A stretch of DNA of 38,033 nt from CAZPQN01 sp964588795 (GCA_964588795.1 CAZPQN010000024.1:1-38033), one strand, 5' to 3'; shown: positions 22,596 through 32,034, numbered from the stretch's first letter. Made by a program: numbers and translations. Notes: generated by a model not told the origin, from the sequence alone.

Positions 22596-22619
22596 ACCGG
22601 AGCAATATTCAGCGTATTC

Positions 22620-23801
22620 TCACCAGCGCCTCTGCCAGCGGATCAGACTCAGCGTATCGCCCAGTGCCAAACCCAAGGGATAAATATCCAGAGTCCCGCC
22701 GCGATTCATTACCACCAAATCGAAAGGGTCAAGGATGCGGTTAGCAGTGCCCTTATCCTGCGAATTGGGGGCGCTAAGGTCCTTGTACAGGACTGCCCTT
22801 TGGCTTTGGGTAATCACAAAATCACCAATATCGAATGTCAACCGATTCAAACTGATAGCTTTACCGTTTTGCATGTACTGGTCGCCTTCCCGATATACTT
22901 TGTCACCGTAGTACGTCGTCACTTCGTATGCATTGGCCGGTGGCCAGGGGATTTTCCCGATATAACCAAGTAAGGACCGATCTGCAAGCTCTGCCGCCCG
23001 AACAGTAAAATATTCAAGGTCACCACCTATCCATCGGCTGACCTGATGTTCATCCCAATAACCGTTCCACGAACCGGGATTCATGATCAGCGGTAAATTG
23101 CGGAACAACAACAAATGATCCACGAACCTATTCCCTGAAAGCGCCTTCTTGCTGAGACGCGTAACTACCGGGGAAAGACCGCCATAATCTCCATTGGGAA
23201 CTTTAGCGCGACTCTCAATACCGGCAGTCGCGAGATACTGCCCCTGGTAGGCTATTGCCACCTTAAACCAGGCGGTGCCGGGAAATAGGGATTCATAGTC
23301 ATTGATGGAGAACAGAGGGGTAGTCCAGCGATCATTCCACTCGGGAATCGGCACTTCCTGGTAATTGATCACCGCCCAGGGATAGGGGTTTGTTGGCAAA
23401 TTATAATAAGCGGTTTGGTTATTAGCGGGCAGGATTTGATACCACCGAATTAGCGGTCGCTCGAAATTGAAACTTTGCCAAGGCCTGATACGCATGGTCG
23501 GAATTGTATCTCCATCAATGATCAGGTCACGCTCGTTGCTGATCCAAACTGAGCTGAACAAATTCTCGACGCGCGCTTCGATGGCCAGGCCTATATCGAC
23601 GACGTCACCCGCATTTAATATCCTCGAGCCATTTATTGCATAAGTTTCGTTGTTAACCCGGGTCACAATATGGACTTTGCGCATCTCAATCTGGGCCGTA
23701 ACAGATTGTACCCCGCTTAAAATGAGTAAAACCGTGAGTCGTCTCCAGAACATAAAAAAATATACGTGTTGAAGCGCAGTTCTGGTAGACATTTCTTTCA
23801 T
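22620..23801 (-). CDS. Secreted protein of unknown function
   Basis: The 393-residue product has an N-terminal hydrophobic stretch (about residues 17-36, ending SVTA) typical of a signal peptide; the true start could be the ATG at 23753. The mature part looks beta-rich, with many aromatic residues. It has no YPNPFN sorting tail: it ends DTLSLIRWQRRW. Conserved-looking blocks are RNLPLIMNPGSWNGYWDEHQ, DIGDFVITQSQRAVLYKD and RILDPFDLVVMNRGG. No cysteine is evident in the mature part. I do not recognise the family. It is divergent from pruA and convergent with the alcohol dehydrogenase. Confidence 0.75.
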   Translation of the reverse strand: MKEMSTRTALQHVYFFMFWRRLTVLLILSGVQSVTAQIEMRKVHIVTRVNNETYAINGSRILNAGDVVDIGLAIEARVENLFSSVWISNERDLIIDGDTIPTMRIRPWQSFNFERPLIRWYQILPANNQTAYYNLPTNPYPWAVINYQEVPIPEWNDRWTTPLFSINDYESLFPGTAWFKVAIAYQGQYLATAGIESRAKVPNGDYGGLSPVVTRLSKKALSGNRFVDHLLLFRNLPLIMNPGSWNGYWDEHQVSRWIGGDLEYFTVRAAELADRSLLGYIGKIPWPPANAYEVTTYYGDKVYREGDQYMQNGKAISLNRLTFDIGDFVITQSQRAVLYKDLSAPNSQDKGTANRILDPFDLVVMNRGGTLDIYPLGLALGDTLSLIRWQRRW

Positions 23802-23893
23802 CTATTAAATTTAAAATGTGCCAATAAACTCAAATCCGTCTTCCATTTTTCGCATTTCCTACTACCGTCTTATGCTAAGGTTTATTAATTTAA

Positions 23894-23909
23894 GTCGTTG
23901 ATAAACGAC
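23894..23909. promoter_or_regulatory. Perfect palindrome upstream of pruA
   Basis: GTCGTT-GATA-AACGAC is a perfect six-base inverted repeat with a four-base spacer, 39 bases before the pruA ATG. A possible -10 box TATGCT (23871-23876) lies just ahead, so the palindrome would be in the 5' leader or an operator near +1. No T-run follows. The rest of the 146-base divergent spacer shows no other clear site. Confidence 0.4.
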
Positions 23910-23947
23910 CGGCAATCTACCAACCAATCGCAAGGAGACATGATTTT

Positions 23948-25579
23948 ATGAGTAATGCGAAATTCACCCTTCCGTTACCAAGCAACGAACCGATCCTCAG
24001 TTATCGTCCGGGCAGTCCCGAGCGGAATGAATTGAAAAGCCGCCTGAAGGCCATGGCGAGCGAGAAAATTGAAATCCCGCTGATCATCGGCGGACAGGAA
24101 GTACAGACCGGAAAAACCGCCAATTGCGTGATGCCGCATGACCACCGCCACGTGCTGGCTGTCTATCATCAGGCTACACCCAAAGAAGTCGAGATGGCGG
24201 TCGCCGCTTCACAAAATGCCTGGAAGGAATGGTCAGTCATGCCGTGGTGGCAAAGAGCCAGCATTTTTAAAAAAGCCGCAGCTCTGTTAGCAGGTCCCTG
24301 GCGAATGACGCTGAATGCCGCTACGATGCTGAATCAGAGTAAAAATGCCTTCCAGGCTGAAATTGATTCCGCCTGCGAGCTGATAGACTTCTATAATTTC
24401 AATGTCAAGTACATGGAGATGATTTACGAGCACCAGCCCTTCTCACCGGCGGGACAATGGAACCGCCTGGAACAGCGTGCCCTGGAAGGGTTTGTATTCG
24501 CAGTAACACCGTTCAATTTCACTTCGATTGCCGGTAATCTGCCGACCTCGCCCGCCATGATGGGGAACACCGTGCTCTGGAAACCGGCTTCCTCCGCGGT
24601 ATTATCAGCCTATTACCTGATGCAATTATTCAAAGCCGCCGGACTCCCCGACGGAGTCATCAATTTCATTCCCGGAGCCGGTCGCGATGTGGGGCCGATC
24701 GTTTTCGCTCATCCCCGCTTAGCCGGCATCCATTTTACCGGCAGTACCGAAGTTTTTCAGGGCATGTGGCAGACCATTGGGAACAATATCGCCAAATATT
24801 TCAATTACCCGCGGATCGTCGGAGAAACCGGTGGAAAAGATTTCGTTTTCGCCCACGCCAGCTGTGACATCGACGAACTGAATACGGCTTTAGTGCGTGG
24901 AGCATTCGAGTACCAGGGACAAAAGTGCTCGGCCGCTTCCCGCGCTTACATCCCCGGGTCAATCTGGCCGACACTCCGGGAAAAACTAATAACCACACTT
25001 AAATCGGTCAAAATGGGCGATGTCCAGGACTTCAGAAATTTATTCAATGCAGTTATTGACAAGGGCGCTTTTAACAACATTAAAAACTATCTTGACTACG
25101 TCAAAACCACCTCGGAGGCCAAAATAATCGTCGGTGGCATCTGCGACGATTCCGTCGGCTATTTCATCGAGCCAACTATCATACTGACCACGAATCCGCG
25201 GTTCAGGACAATGCAAGAAGAAATTTTCGGGCCGGTGCTGACCATTTATGTTTACGATGATGCAAAATATAACGAGACCTTGCAGTTATGTGACCAGACT
25301 TCGCCGTACGCTTTGACCGGCTCGATTTTTGCCCGCGATCGGCAGGCGATTGAACTCGCTTCACAGACCTTACTGCATGCCGCAGGCAATTTTTACATCA
25401 ACGATAAACCGACTGGTGCCGTAGTAGGTCAACAGCCGTTCGGGGGTGGACGCGCTTCCGGCACCAACGATAAAGCCGGCAGTATGATCAATCTCCTGCG
25501 CTGGACATCACCGAGAGCGACTAAAGAGACTTTCGTCCCACCGAAAGACTACCGCTATCCGTTCATGGACGCGGAGTAA
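23948..25579 (+). CDS. pruA: 1-pyrroline-5-carboxylate dehydrogenase (glutamate semialdehyde dehydrogenase)
   Basis: This enzyme oxidises glutamate-5-semialdehyde, which forms from P5C, to glutamate with NAD+, the second step of proline breakdown. The 543-residue product belongs to the aldehyde dehydrogenase superfamily, group-1 P5C dehydrogenase type shared by eukaryotes and Bacteroidetes-like bacteria. Seen are the FAVTPFNFTS segment, FTGSTEVF, the general base Glu293 (GETGGKD) and the nucleophile Cys327 (GQKCSAASR). No proline dehydrogenase domain is fused and no putA neighbour is present. The ATG at 23948 has AGGAG ten bases upstream; an ATG at 23940 opens only a three-codon frame that ends over the true start. 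Confidence 0.94.
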   Translation: MSNAKFTLPLPSNEPILSYRPGSPERNELKSRLKAMASEKIEIPLIIGGQEVQTGKTANCVMPHDHRHVLAVYHQATPKEVEMAVAASQNAWKEWSVMPWWQRASIFKKAAALLAGPWRMTLNAATMLNQSKNAFQAEIDSACELIDFYNFNVKYMEMIYEHQPFSPAGQWNRLEQRALEGFVFAVTPFNFTSIAGNLPTSPAMMGNTVLWKPASSAVLSAYYLMQLFKAAGLPDGVINFIPGAGRDVGPIVFAHPRLAGIHFTGSTEVFQGMWQTIGNNIAKYFNYPRIVGETGGKDFVFAHASCDIDELNTALVRGAFEYQGQKCSAASRAYIPGSIWPTLREKLITTLKSVKMGDVQDFRNLFNAVIDKGAFNNIKNYLDYVKTTSEAKIIVGGICDDSVGYFIEPTIILTTNPRFRTMQEEIFGPVLTIYVYDDAKYNETLQLCDQTSPYALTGSIFARDRQAIELASQTLLHAAGNFYINDKPTGAVVGQQPFGGGRASGTNDKAGSMINLLRWTSPRATKETFVPPKDYRYPFMDAE

Positions 25580-25601
25580 TTGCGGGAATAAGCACGCATT
25601 G

Positions 25602-25619
25602 CCTGCGGCGTGGCGCAGG
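25602..25619 (+). terminator. Possible terminator after pruA
   Basis: CCTGCG and CGCAGG form a six-bp stem with a six-base loop 22 bases after the pruA stop. The bases that follow are T-rich but broken by other bases, so it is at best an imperfect terminator between two convergent genes. Confidence 0.3.
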
Positions 25620-25652
25620 ATTTGGCAGTTGCTTTGGTATTTTCCTGAGACT

Positions 25653-28187
25653 TTATTTCAGCAAAAGCAGTTTGCGGGTTTGGGACCATTCCCCTGCTTG
25701 AATTCGACACAAGTACGTGCCGGAAGGAAACGTTCGGGCGTTCCAAACAACTTGGTGATAGCCGGCAAGCTTAGTAGAATTTTCCAGTTCTGCCACTACT
25801 TGTCCGGTCAAATCCAGAATCCTGATGGTCACCGGCACAGCAATCGGTAATTCATAACGAATAATCGTCCGGGCATTGAATGGATTGGGATAGTTGCTTA
25901 ACAACGCGAATAGGTCGGGTATTCTGCTTTGATTCTTCGGTTTGATACCGACAAAAGCTTGCGATGGCAATTCCCGTCCAGCCGCTAAGGCATTACCATC
26001 TTTATCCGCTAAGTAGATATTCACCCAATCCGGACGGGCAGGTCGCTCCGGACTATCTATCATATCCGACCAGCGCGCATCGGTCAGTCGGTCGAAGTTA
26101 TCCGTGATTTTCTCGTAATAGGACATGACGGGGCCAACGAAAGCCATCGGTGCAAAATCGCCCGATGGTTGGTAAGCCAGGAACACGCCTAAATTGATAT
26201 TACCGGTACCGACATGCAATACTCGTCCAACCACACCTCCAAATTGATCGGTCGGCTGAGTATGGACATCCGCTACAATATAATCGCCATTAATGATGTC
26301 TACTGACTCATCCAGTTTATAAAATAAAGAGACGTACCAGCCATCGAAAGGCGGAGCTCCGCACATTCCACCACCTTTGAACAACATGCTCTTTAAAAAA
26401 GCAATCTCATTTTCGTTGAAGGTAACACCCTGCAATTCCTTATCTGCCAAGGTTGCCAATATGGACATGAGTGAGTCCAGATTTCGGAAATAATACAAAG
26501 CCTCCGGGAAAGGCGTAACCTCAGTCAAAACAGACTGCGCTTTTTGGGCAAAAACAGCTATTTTGCGATAAAATTCGGGATACGGTTCCACGAATGAATG
26601 TGGATAGGAACAAATCGTTCCGCCCGTATAAGACTGTTTGGCGTATAGCAAATTATCGTGCCTTAATTGCGCCCAGCTTGCTAACTGGGTATTGAGTTTA
26701 GCGTGTTGCCAGGCGGCAGTTTGCATAAAAAACGGCTTTGTAGCCTGCGTCTCAAATTCCGGATTCAACTCGCGGATCGCATTTAACCAGGCATTGTAGA
26801 GTGATTTACTCCAAAATTCGTCATCATAGGCGTCAACTAAATAGCGCAGGGCATTAAGCTGCGTGGCATAGTGAAAAGTATCCAACTCGTTGGTTAGTAA
26901 ATAGCCCGCGTTGTCATTACCCAAAGCGAACATAGCATCCAGCGGATCAGGCAGGGGACGCCAGATTTTGTTGTTGTTATAGATGATGCGGTCATAGACA
27001 ACATTCGAAAAGATATAGGAATCGATGATAAAACGCTGGCCTAAAAGTCGAAAAGAAAGCGGCAGCTCGTCCGGTGCACCGCTCAGAGGATTCATGATAA
27101 AAATATCCGATAGAATTCGCTGTTCCGAACCGGGATAGGATTTAAGTCTGGTCAAATATTCGGCGTACTTCAGGCTATCCAGCAATTGGACGGCAGATGT
27201 CAGAGCCATGTCTGCCATTACCGTTTGGTACTCACGCGGGGTGAGATTGTCGCTCTCGCCGACAAATAGCTCGATGATACGATCGTTTGCCTCCAAAGTT
27301 GACCGACTACTCGACAAATCCAGCAACTCATTCATTATAAAAGCATCCACGTTCATGCGCCGAAGATCAGCTTCGCTGACCGGATCTGGCGGCATGGTCA
27401 GGAGAAAATCCATCCGCCCTAACCACATCATGGATTTGAAGTAGTCCCGCAAGTCATCGTTATCGTAATGTCCCCGTACGGTGAACTGACTGAAATCCAG
27501 TTTGCGCGGCGTTTCTGAAAAGAGCGGCATCACTTCGTACTTTTCGCTTTGAATGGCTGACCAGACTTCGTTTACTTTTTCCTGTGAAGCATATTGCGGG
27601 GTGGTTAAGGTACCATTTAGTAACGAATAGGCAATTGTCACGAACAAATCCACGTCCTGCAGGCAAATCTGCAAGGCGGGTTCGGCGCCGTATTTGTTAA
27701 CTAACAGCCCATAATTCGCATACATATTCTGCAAAATGGTACGCAGATTGGGTTTCAAATAGGCTTTTTCAATGTCAATTAAGACCTGATCGTAGGAACG
27801 GTGTAAGGCATGCAGGATGGCATCCGTGGTGACCATTACCGGTAAATCATTCCTGTAAATCGAGTAGAAAGCCTCGGCGAAGGAATTAAAACTGAGTCGT
27901 TCAGTGACGACGAACTGATTCTGTTTCAGCAGGTTTTGTTCCGCCTCAGTAAGGTTATATTTCTGCGTAACGGAATCAAGGTAGAGATAGGTGATCCCAT
28001 CGAACCAGGGCGAAAAGCCCTTGTAGTAGGTTGACAAGGGGAATTGCCGGAGCAGGTCGGCCGTTGCCAGATTGGTATTGGTTTCCAGAAATTGGCGGTA
28101 TTGCTCAAGCGTAAAATGACTCTGCGCGGACAGAATACTCAGTATGAGCACTCCAATCACCAAAACAGAATTCAGGAGCTTCCGCAT
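25653..28187 (-). CDS. Secreted DUF3160-type protein with YPNPFN sorting tail
   Basis: The 844-residue product starts at the ATG at 28187, five bases after AAAGGAGG, and opens with a signal peptide (MRKLLNSVLVIGVLILS, cut near AQS). The large central part matches my recollection of DUF3160, recognisable by LPVMVTTDAILHALHRSYDQ near residue 115 and a conserved MCGAPPFDGW block late in the chain. The function of that domain is unknown. The last 85 residues form a FlgD-like / type IX sorting domain beginning SNYPNPFN and ending KLLLLK, so the protein should cross the outer membrane and be displayed or released. It is convergent with pruA; tRNA-Arg lies 98 bases upstream on the same strand. Confidence 0.85.
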   Translation of the reverse strand: MRKLLNSVLVIGVLILSILSAQSHFTLEQYRQFLETNTNLATADLLRQFPLSTYYKGFSPWFDGITYLYLDSVTQKYNLTEAEQNLLKQNQFVVTERLSFNSFAEAFYSIYRNDLPVMVTTDAILHALHRSYDQVLIDIEKAYLKPNLRTILQNMYANYGLLVNKYGAEPALQICLQDVDLFVTIAYSLLNGTLTTPQYASQEKVNEVWSAIQSEKYEVMPLFSETPRKLDFSQFTVRGHYDNDDLRDYFKSMMWLGRMDFLLTMPPDPVSEADLRRMNVDAFIMNELLDLSSSRSTLEANDRIIELFVGESDNLTPREYQTVMADMALTSAVQLLDSLKYAEYLTRLKSYPGSEQRILSDIFIMNPLSGAPDELPLSFRLLGQRFIIDSYIFSNVVYDRIIYNNNKIWRPLPDPLDAMFALGNDNAGYLLTNELDTFHYATQLNALRYLVDAYDDEFWSKSLYNAWLNAIRELNPEFETQATKPFFMQTAAWQHAKLNTQLASWAQLRHDNLLYAKQSYTGGTICSYPHSFVEPYPEFYRKIAVFAQKAQSVLTEVTPFPEALYYFRNLDSLMSILATLADKELQGVTFNENEIAFLKSMLFKGGGMCGAPPFDGWYVSLFYKLDESVDIINGDYIVADVHTQPTDQFGGVVGRVLHVGTGNINLGVFLAYQPSGDFAPMAFVGPVMSYYEKITDNFDRLTDARWSDMIDSPERPARPDWVNIYLADKDGNALAAGRELPSQAFVGIKPKNQSRIPDLFALLSNYPNPFNARTIIRYELPIAVPVTIRILDLTGQVVAELENSTKLAGYHQVVWNARTFPSGTYLCRIQAGEWSQTRKLLLLK

Positions 28188-28284
28188 CTGACCTCCTTTA
28201 AATTGTCCTATCCATTTCTCAGTCCTCTCAATTGGGAAGGTAACTGATTTCTCAATAAAAAGCAAGAGGCAGTTTACTTTTTCG

Positions 28285-28357
28285 TACCCCCGACAGGACT
28301 CGAACCTGTGCTCCCGGCTCCGGAGGCCGGTGCTCTATCCAGCTGAGCTACGGGGGC
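28285..28357 (-). tRNA. tRNA-Arg (anticodon CCG)
   Basis: The minus strand folds as a cloverleaf: acceptor GCCCCCG with CGGGGGT (one G-U pair), D arm GCTC...GAGC, anticodon stem CCGGC/GCCGG with loop CTCCGGA (anticodon CCG), T arm ACAGG/CCTGT with loop TTCGAGT. The discriminator is A, no CCA is encoded, and the length is 73 nucleotides. It reads CGG codons. Confidence 0.96.
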
Positions 28358-28373
28358 TTCAAAGAACAGCCTA

Positions 28374-28402
28374 AAATTACGGGAGCAGTAGCAAATTCTC
28401 AA
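28374..28402 (-). promoter_or_regulatory. Candidate promoter of tRNA-Arg
   Basis: On the minus strand TTGAGA (28397-28402) and TAATTT (28374-28379) are 17 bases apart, 16 bases upstream of the tRNA. The -35 box is good and the -10 box moderate. The rest of the 28403-28490 spacer must hold the promoter of the divergent parvulin gene, which I could not pick out. Confidence 0.35.
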
Positions 28403-28490
28403 GCTCTAACTGCAAACAATTCCTTATGATTTCCGCTCGTCTCTGACTAACTTAATTTGTTTTTCAAGAATCAGTTGATGGAGTAAATGC

Positions 28491-29504
28491 ATGCGTAAAT
28501 TTTTAATATTCGTCTCGGTAGCCGTCCTGTTCGCCACCTGCGGCAATAAGGTAAAAAGCGTCAAGCTCGAATCCGGAACAAATCTCTACAATTTAGCAAA
28601 GGAGCTATCGGTCAAAGCTCCCCTGCTCGATCCTGAAATCAACGCCGTGCTGGTGACGACCAATAAATTTGACGTGACCATCGGTGACGTGTTCAGCACC
28701 TTTCAACTCATGTACGGAGACGGCGTGGAAAAATTACGGGAAGTTGACGCCGCCCAATTAGTGCAGGTTTTCAAGGATAACGCAGTAGCCCTTTCGGAAA
28801 AGAAACTGATGCTTGCTGCCGCGCAAGCCGCCAAGATCAAAGTCGCAGATGCGGAAGTGGACAGCATTCTGGCTATGCAATATGCCCAGATCGGGGGCAA
28901 AGAAAAATTCATCAATTATCTGAATAATGTCAACATCAGCCTGAAAGCCCTGCAAAATGATATCCGCGACAATATCCTGATCAATAAATATATCGAGGAA
29001 AAACTCTCCGACTCGATGAAAGTCACCGATGCCGACGTGGAACAATTTTACAAATCCGCCGATCAGTCGTCCACCGTGCGTCATATTCTTTTATTGACCC
29101 AGGGTAAGAGCGATCAGGAAAAGATGGCCGCCTACGAAAAAATCAACGGCCTCCTGCTGCGCGCTCGGCAGGGTGAGAACTTTGAAACTTTAGCCAAACA
29201 ATACAGCGAAGATCCCGGCTCGAAAAGTAACGGTGGCCTGTATCGTGACATCCGGCGTGGCGATATGGTCAAGCCTTTTGAAGAGGCCGCGTTTACCGTG
29301 CCAGTCGGTCAGATCAGCGATATTATCGAAACGCAATACGGTTTTCATATCCTGAAAGTCATCGAGCGCAAGAAAGAGACCCGCCCGCTGGAAAAAGTGC
29401 GTCGGGAACTCGAAGAACAGGTCAAAATGGCCAAGCAGGGTACCGTACTTTCCCAGCACATCGAAAAGTTAAAGACCGAAGCCGAATTTAAAATCAAGTC
29501 GTAG
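28491..29504 (+). CDS. Parvulin-type peptidyl-prolyl isomerase, probable lipoprotein (PrsA/SurA-like)
   Basis: The 337-residue product begins with a short signal sequence ending FATCGN; Cys17 is a probable lipid-attachment site, though the lipobox is loose. A SurA-like helical chaperone region follows, then a parvulin domain at about 195-295 with VRHILLL, SEDPGSKSNGGL and TQYGFHILKV. It should fold exported proteins in the periplasm, tethered to a membrane. Lipid attachment would need the Lgt coded in this window. GGAG lies seven bases before the ATG. It stands alone on the plus strand between divergent tRNA-Arg and a convergent cupin gene. Confidence 0.88.
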   Translation: MRKFLIFVSVAVLFATCGNKVKSVKLESGTNLYNLAKELSVKAPLLDPEINAVLVTTNKFDVTIGDVFSTFQLMYGDGVEKLREVDAAQLVQVFKDNAVALSEKKLMLAAAQAAKIKVADAEVDSILAMQYAQIGGKEKFINYLNNVNISLKALQNDIRDNILINKYIEEKLSDSMKVTDADVEQFYKSADQSSTVRHILLLTQGKSDQEKMAAYEKINGLLLRARQGENFETLAKQYSEDPGSKSNGGLYRDIRRGDMVKPFEEAAFTVPVGQISDIIETQYGFHILKVIERKKETRPLEKVRRELEEQVKMAKQGTVLSQHIEKLKTEAEFKIKS

Positions 29505-29540
29505 CTATACCCGCCTTTAATCGGAAAAACAGTACGTTGA

Positions 29541-29885
29541 TTATTGCGGCTGATTCGGTATGATACAGAGAAAAACCAGCGGTTCCTGACCGTTATTGAT
29601 AAACTGGTGCCATTCGTTGGGCATGACCAAAATGGCCTCGTCGCGCTCGATACTGACTTCGCTGTTTACTCCACGCGCCACGCCCGAACCACTCAATATA
29701 AAAAGCTCGTGTTCGTAATCGTGTGTATGGTAAAAGGTAAAGCCGCCCGGTGCCACGGTAAAACAGCGCATCGTGAAGTTCGGTGCGCCATCCTCTGCAC
29801 CCAATACGACTCGACGGGTGACCTTGTCTACTCCCTCACCGGTCACCGGCAGGTTCTCTAAATCGGTAAGTTTTTTAATCACCAT
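29541..29885 (-). CDS. Small cupin-domain protein
   Basis: The 114-residue product is a single cupin barrel. Metal ligands are visible: His53, His55 and Glu60 in motif 1 (FYHTHDYEHELFILSGSG) and His93 in motif 2 (MPNEWHQF). Single-domain cupins act as isomerases, dioxygenases or sensors, so the reaction is not predictable. Its ATG lies 11 bases inside the hemW 3' end, so the pair is probably co-translated. Confidence 0.88.
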   Translation of the reverse strand: MVIKKLTDLENLPVTGEGVDKVTRRVVLGAEDGAPNFTMRCFTVAPGGFTFYHTHDYEHELFILSGSGVARGVNSEVSIERDEAILVMPNEWHQFINNGQEPLVFLCIIPNQPQ

Positions 29886-31053
29886 CTTGAAGTTCCTCGT
29901 TAAGCGCTAATAATTTAGTCACCAGATAATCATTCACAAACCAGCCTTCTAACGTTGACCTGAGTTGCTTCCCGTCGAATTCAAAGTACTGGCCAAACTG
30001 GTCACCGAAAAATTGCCGCATGCGGTCTATTAATTCATCAAAAGCAATGCCGGTCAATTTTTGATACTCGATGTCTGTCAAACCCTCACTGGTCCGCAGT
30101 TTCAACTGGAAGAGCTCGGTGATTTTCTCGGAAGAACTCAATATTTCACCGCACTTCACGGGCAGGGTATCATTTTCCAGTCGATTGATATATTCATCAA
30201 TTGAGGCCACATTCCACCAGCGTCGTTGTCCGTCAAAGGAATGGGCGGCAGGTCCAAATCCGTAGTACGTTTTGCCCGACCAATAGCGTTGGTTATGGCG
30301 TGAAAAACGACCCGGTTTAGCCCAGTTGGAGATTTCGTAATGCTCATAGCCCGCTTCCGCCAACATCCGCGCGGCGGTCTGATACATTGACCATTCGATT
30401 TGTTCATCCAAAGGTTGCAGAATTCCGTCCAGACAGGCATTGGTCAGAGCGGTGCCTTTTTCTAAACTCAGACAATACAGCGAGAGATGCTCAGCCGCGG
30501 TCTGCAGGGCGCATTCGAGCGACTTCTCCCAACTGCTTAGGGTCTGTCCCGGAATGCCGAAAATCAAATCCAGCCCGAAATTTGCGATAGGAAGATCTTT
30601 TAGCCGCTCCACCAATTTCATAATGTCTGCAGATTGGTGGATCCGTCCGAGGGTTTTTAATTCGTCATCGTGAAAGGATTGAGCACCGATACTGACACGG
30701 TTGATGCCCAGGGATTTTAGTGCAGTCAGGAAAGATTTGCTGACAGCGCCGGGATTAAGCTCGATGCTCAACTCCGGATTCGATACTGACCTGGTGCTGG
30801 ATCTGATTTTCCGGAAAATTTCCGCTAGTTCAGCCGGCGGCATCAGATTCGGACTTCCTCCACCGATGTACACGGTGGCAACTTTCACTCGGGCAGTGCT
30901 CAGACGCAGACCCAGCTCCTTTAACAGCGCCTGCTGATACTGAGTGCGACGTTTCAAGCCGCGCTCTTCGGAGTAGAAATTGCAGTAGGAGCATTTGCGG
31001 CGGCAAAAAGGGTAATGAATATAGAGACCAACGTCAGGTACCGTGGTCAGCAT
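29875..31053 (-). CDS. hemW: HemW-type radical SAM protein (heme chaperone, coproporphyrinogen oxidase-like)
   Basis: The 392-residue product has the radical SAM motif CRRKCSYC (Cys17, 21, 24) close to the N-terminus, a GGGSPN motif (usually GGGTPS) and the HemW C-terminal domain. HemW resembles oxygen-independent coproporphyrinogen oxidase HemN but serves in heme delivery; the short N-terminus before the first Cys favours HemW over true HemN. No other heme gene is in the window. It lies 43 bases downstream of lepB and overlaps the cupin gene. Confidence 0.9.
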   Translation of the reverse strand: MLTTVPDVGLYIHYPFCRRKCSYCNFYSEERGLKRRTQYQQALLKELGLRLSTARVKVATVYIGGGSPNLMPPAELAEIFRKIRSSTRSVSNPELSIELNPGAVSKSFLTALKSLGINRVSIGAQSFHDDELKTLGRIHQSADIMKLVERLKDLPIANFGLDLIFGIPGQTLSSWEKSLECALQTAAEHLSLYCLSLEKGTALTNACLDGILQPLDEQIEWSMYQTAARMLAEAGYEHYEISNWAKPGRFSRHNQRYWSGKTYYGFGPAAHSFDGQRRWWNVASIDEYINRLENDTLPVKCGEILSSSEKITELFQLKLRTSEGLTDIEYQKLTGIAFDELIDRMRQFFGDQFGQYFEFDGKQLRSTLEGWFVNDYLVTKLLALNEELQDGD

Positions 31054-31096
31054 CTGATAGTATCGTCAGCAGATTTGAATTCTTGAAAAAGACTGC

Positions 31097-31954
31097 TCAG
31101 GCAACCAGATGCCCGATACGATGCCAGCGGATTTTCCGCGTGATCTGGTACAGTGGCACACTCTTGTCCCACGAAAGATAAATTACCAAACCTTCGCCCA
31201 TGATTTTATCGAACGGCACAAAACCCCAGAAACGGCTATCCCAGCTATTGTCACGGTTGTCACCCATCATAAAATAGTGGTCCTGTTCGACGACATAATA
31301 CTCGACCGGACGATCATCAATATACATACGATCCTGATAGATCCGGAAAGTATGTTTCTTCAGTTCCGCGACATTGCGGATGATATCCGCGGGTACTTGT
31401 CCATAGCGGAGGGTATCGCCTTTGGCGGGCACATAGACCGGACCGTAATTGTCTTTGTTGCCGGCACCGCCTGGAAAAATCTCCGCGTCAGTCCAGGAAG
31501 ACGGGTAGGTGAAGTTCGTAATAAATTTTGAATGCTCTGGGTTGGGAAAAACTTTCCCATCCACAGTCAGCACCTTATTCCGGATCAGAACCGTTTGTCC
31601 AGGCCCCGCAACACAGCGTTTGATATAATTCAATGTCGGATCCACGGGATATTTGAAAATCACCACCTCACCCTGTTTGGGTTTTTTAAAACCGGGCAGA
31701 CGTATCCAGGGGAGATTAAAACCTATTTTTGTCCATGGAATGCCAATCCAATCCGGCGTTCGGGCGCCATAAACGAATTTCTTGCCCAAAATAAAATCAC
31801 CGATCAGAATGGTGTTTTCCATTGAGCCAGTTGGTATCTGATAAGCTTCGATGACCGTAGCTTTCAAGCCCAGAGCAATCAGTAGCACTATGCCCCAGGA
31901 TTTGACTTCCTGCCAGAATTTACTATCGACGGGTGTGGGTGGAGATTTCCTCAT
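31097..31954 (-). CDS. lepB: Signal peptidase I
   Basis: LepB removes signal peptides from exported proteins at the outer face of the inner membrane. The 285-residue product has a membrane anchor (about residues 19-38), the nucleophile Ser44 in PTGSMENTI, the general base Lys112 in YIKRCVAGPG, and the GDNRDNSWDSRFWG box near the end. Between Lys112 and that box it carries an extra segment rich in Gly, Tyr and Pro, as in many FCB-type enzymes. I start at the ATG at 31954; the TTG at 31966 is also possible. It lies 80 bases downstream of the amylase gene and upstream of hemW on the same strand. Confidence 0.95.
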   Translation of the reverse strand: MRKSPPTPVDSKFWQEVKSWGIVLLIALGLKATVIEAYQIPTGSMENTILIGDFILGKKFVYGARTPDWIGIPWTKIGFNLPWIRLPGFKKPKQGEVVIFKYPVDPTLNYIKRCVAGPGQTVLIRNKVLTVDGKVFPNPEHSKFITNFTYPSSWTDAEIFPGGAGNKDNYGPVYVPAKGDTLRYGQVPADIIRNVAELKKHTFRIYQDRMYIDDRPVEYYVVEQDHYFMMGDNRDNSWDSRFWGFVPFDKIMGEGLVIYLSWDKSVPLYQITRKIRWHRIGHLVA

Positions 31955-32034
31955 ACAATCTTTCAATTTAAACGTACAAATTTACCACGTTATACATAAC
32001 TGCACCACAAAAAGTTCAATTACCCGTCAGCGTT

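Noticed and set aside
23940..23951. Three-codon upstream frame (ATG ATT TTA TGA) overlapping the pruA start
   Set aside because: The ribosome site is only two or three bases from this ATG and well placed for the next one; it looks like chance.
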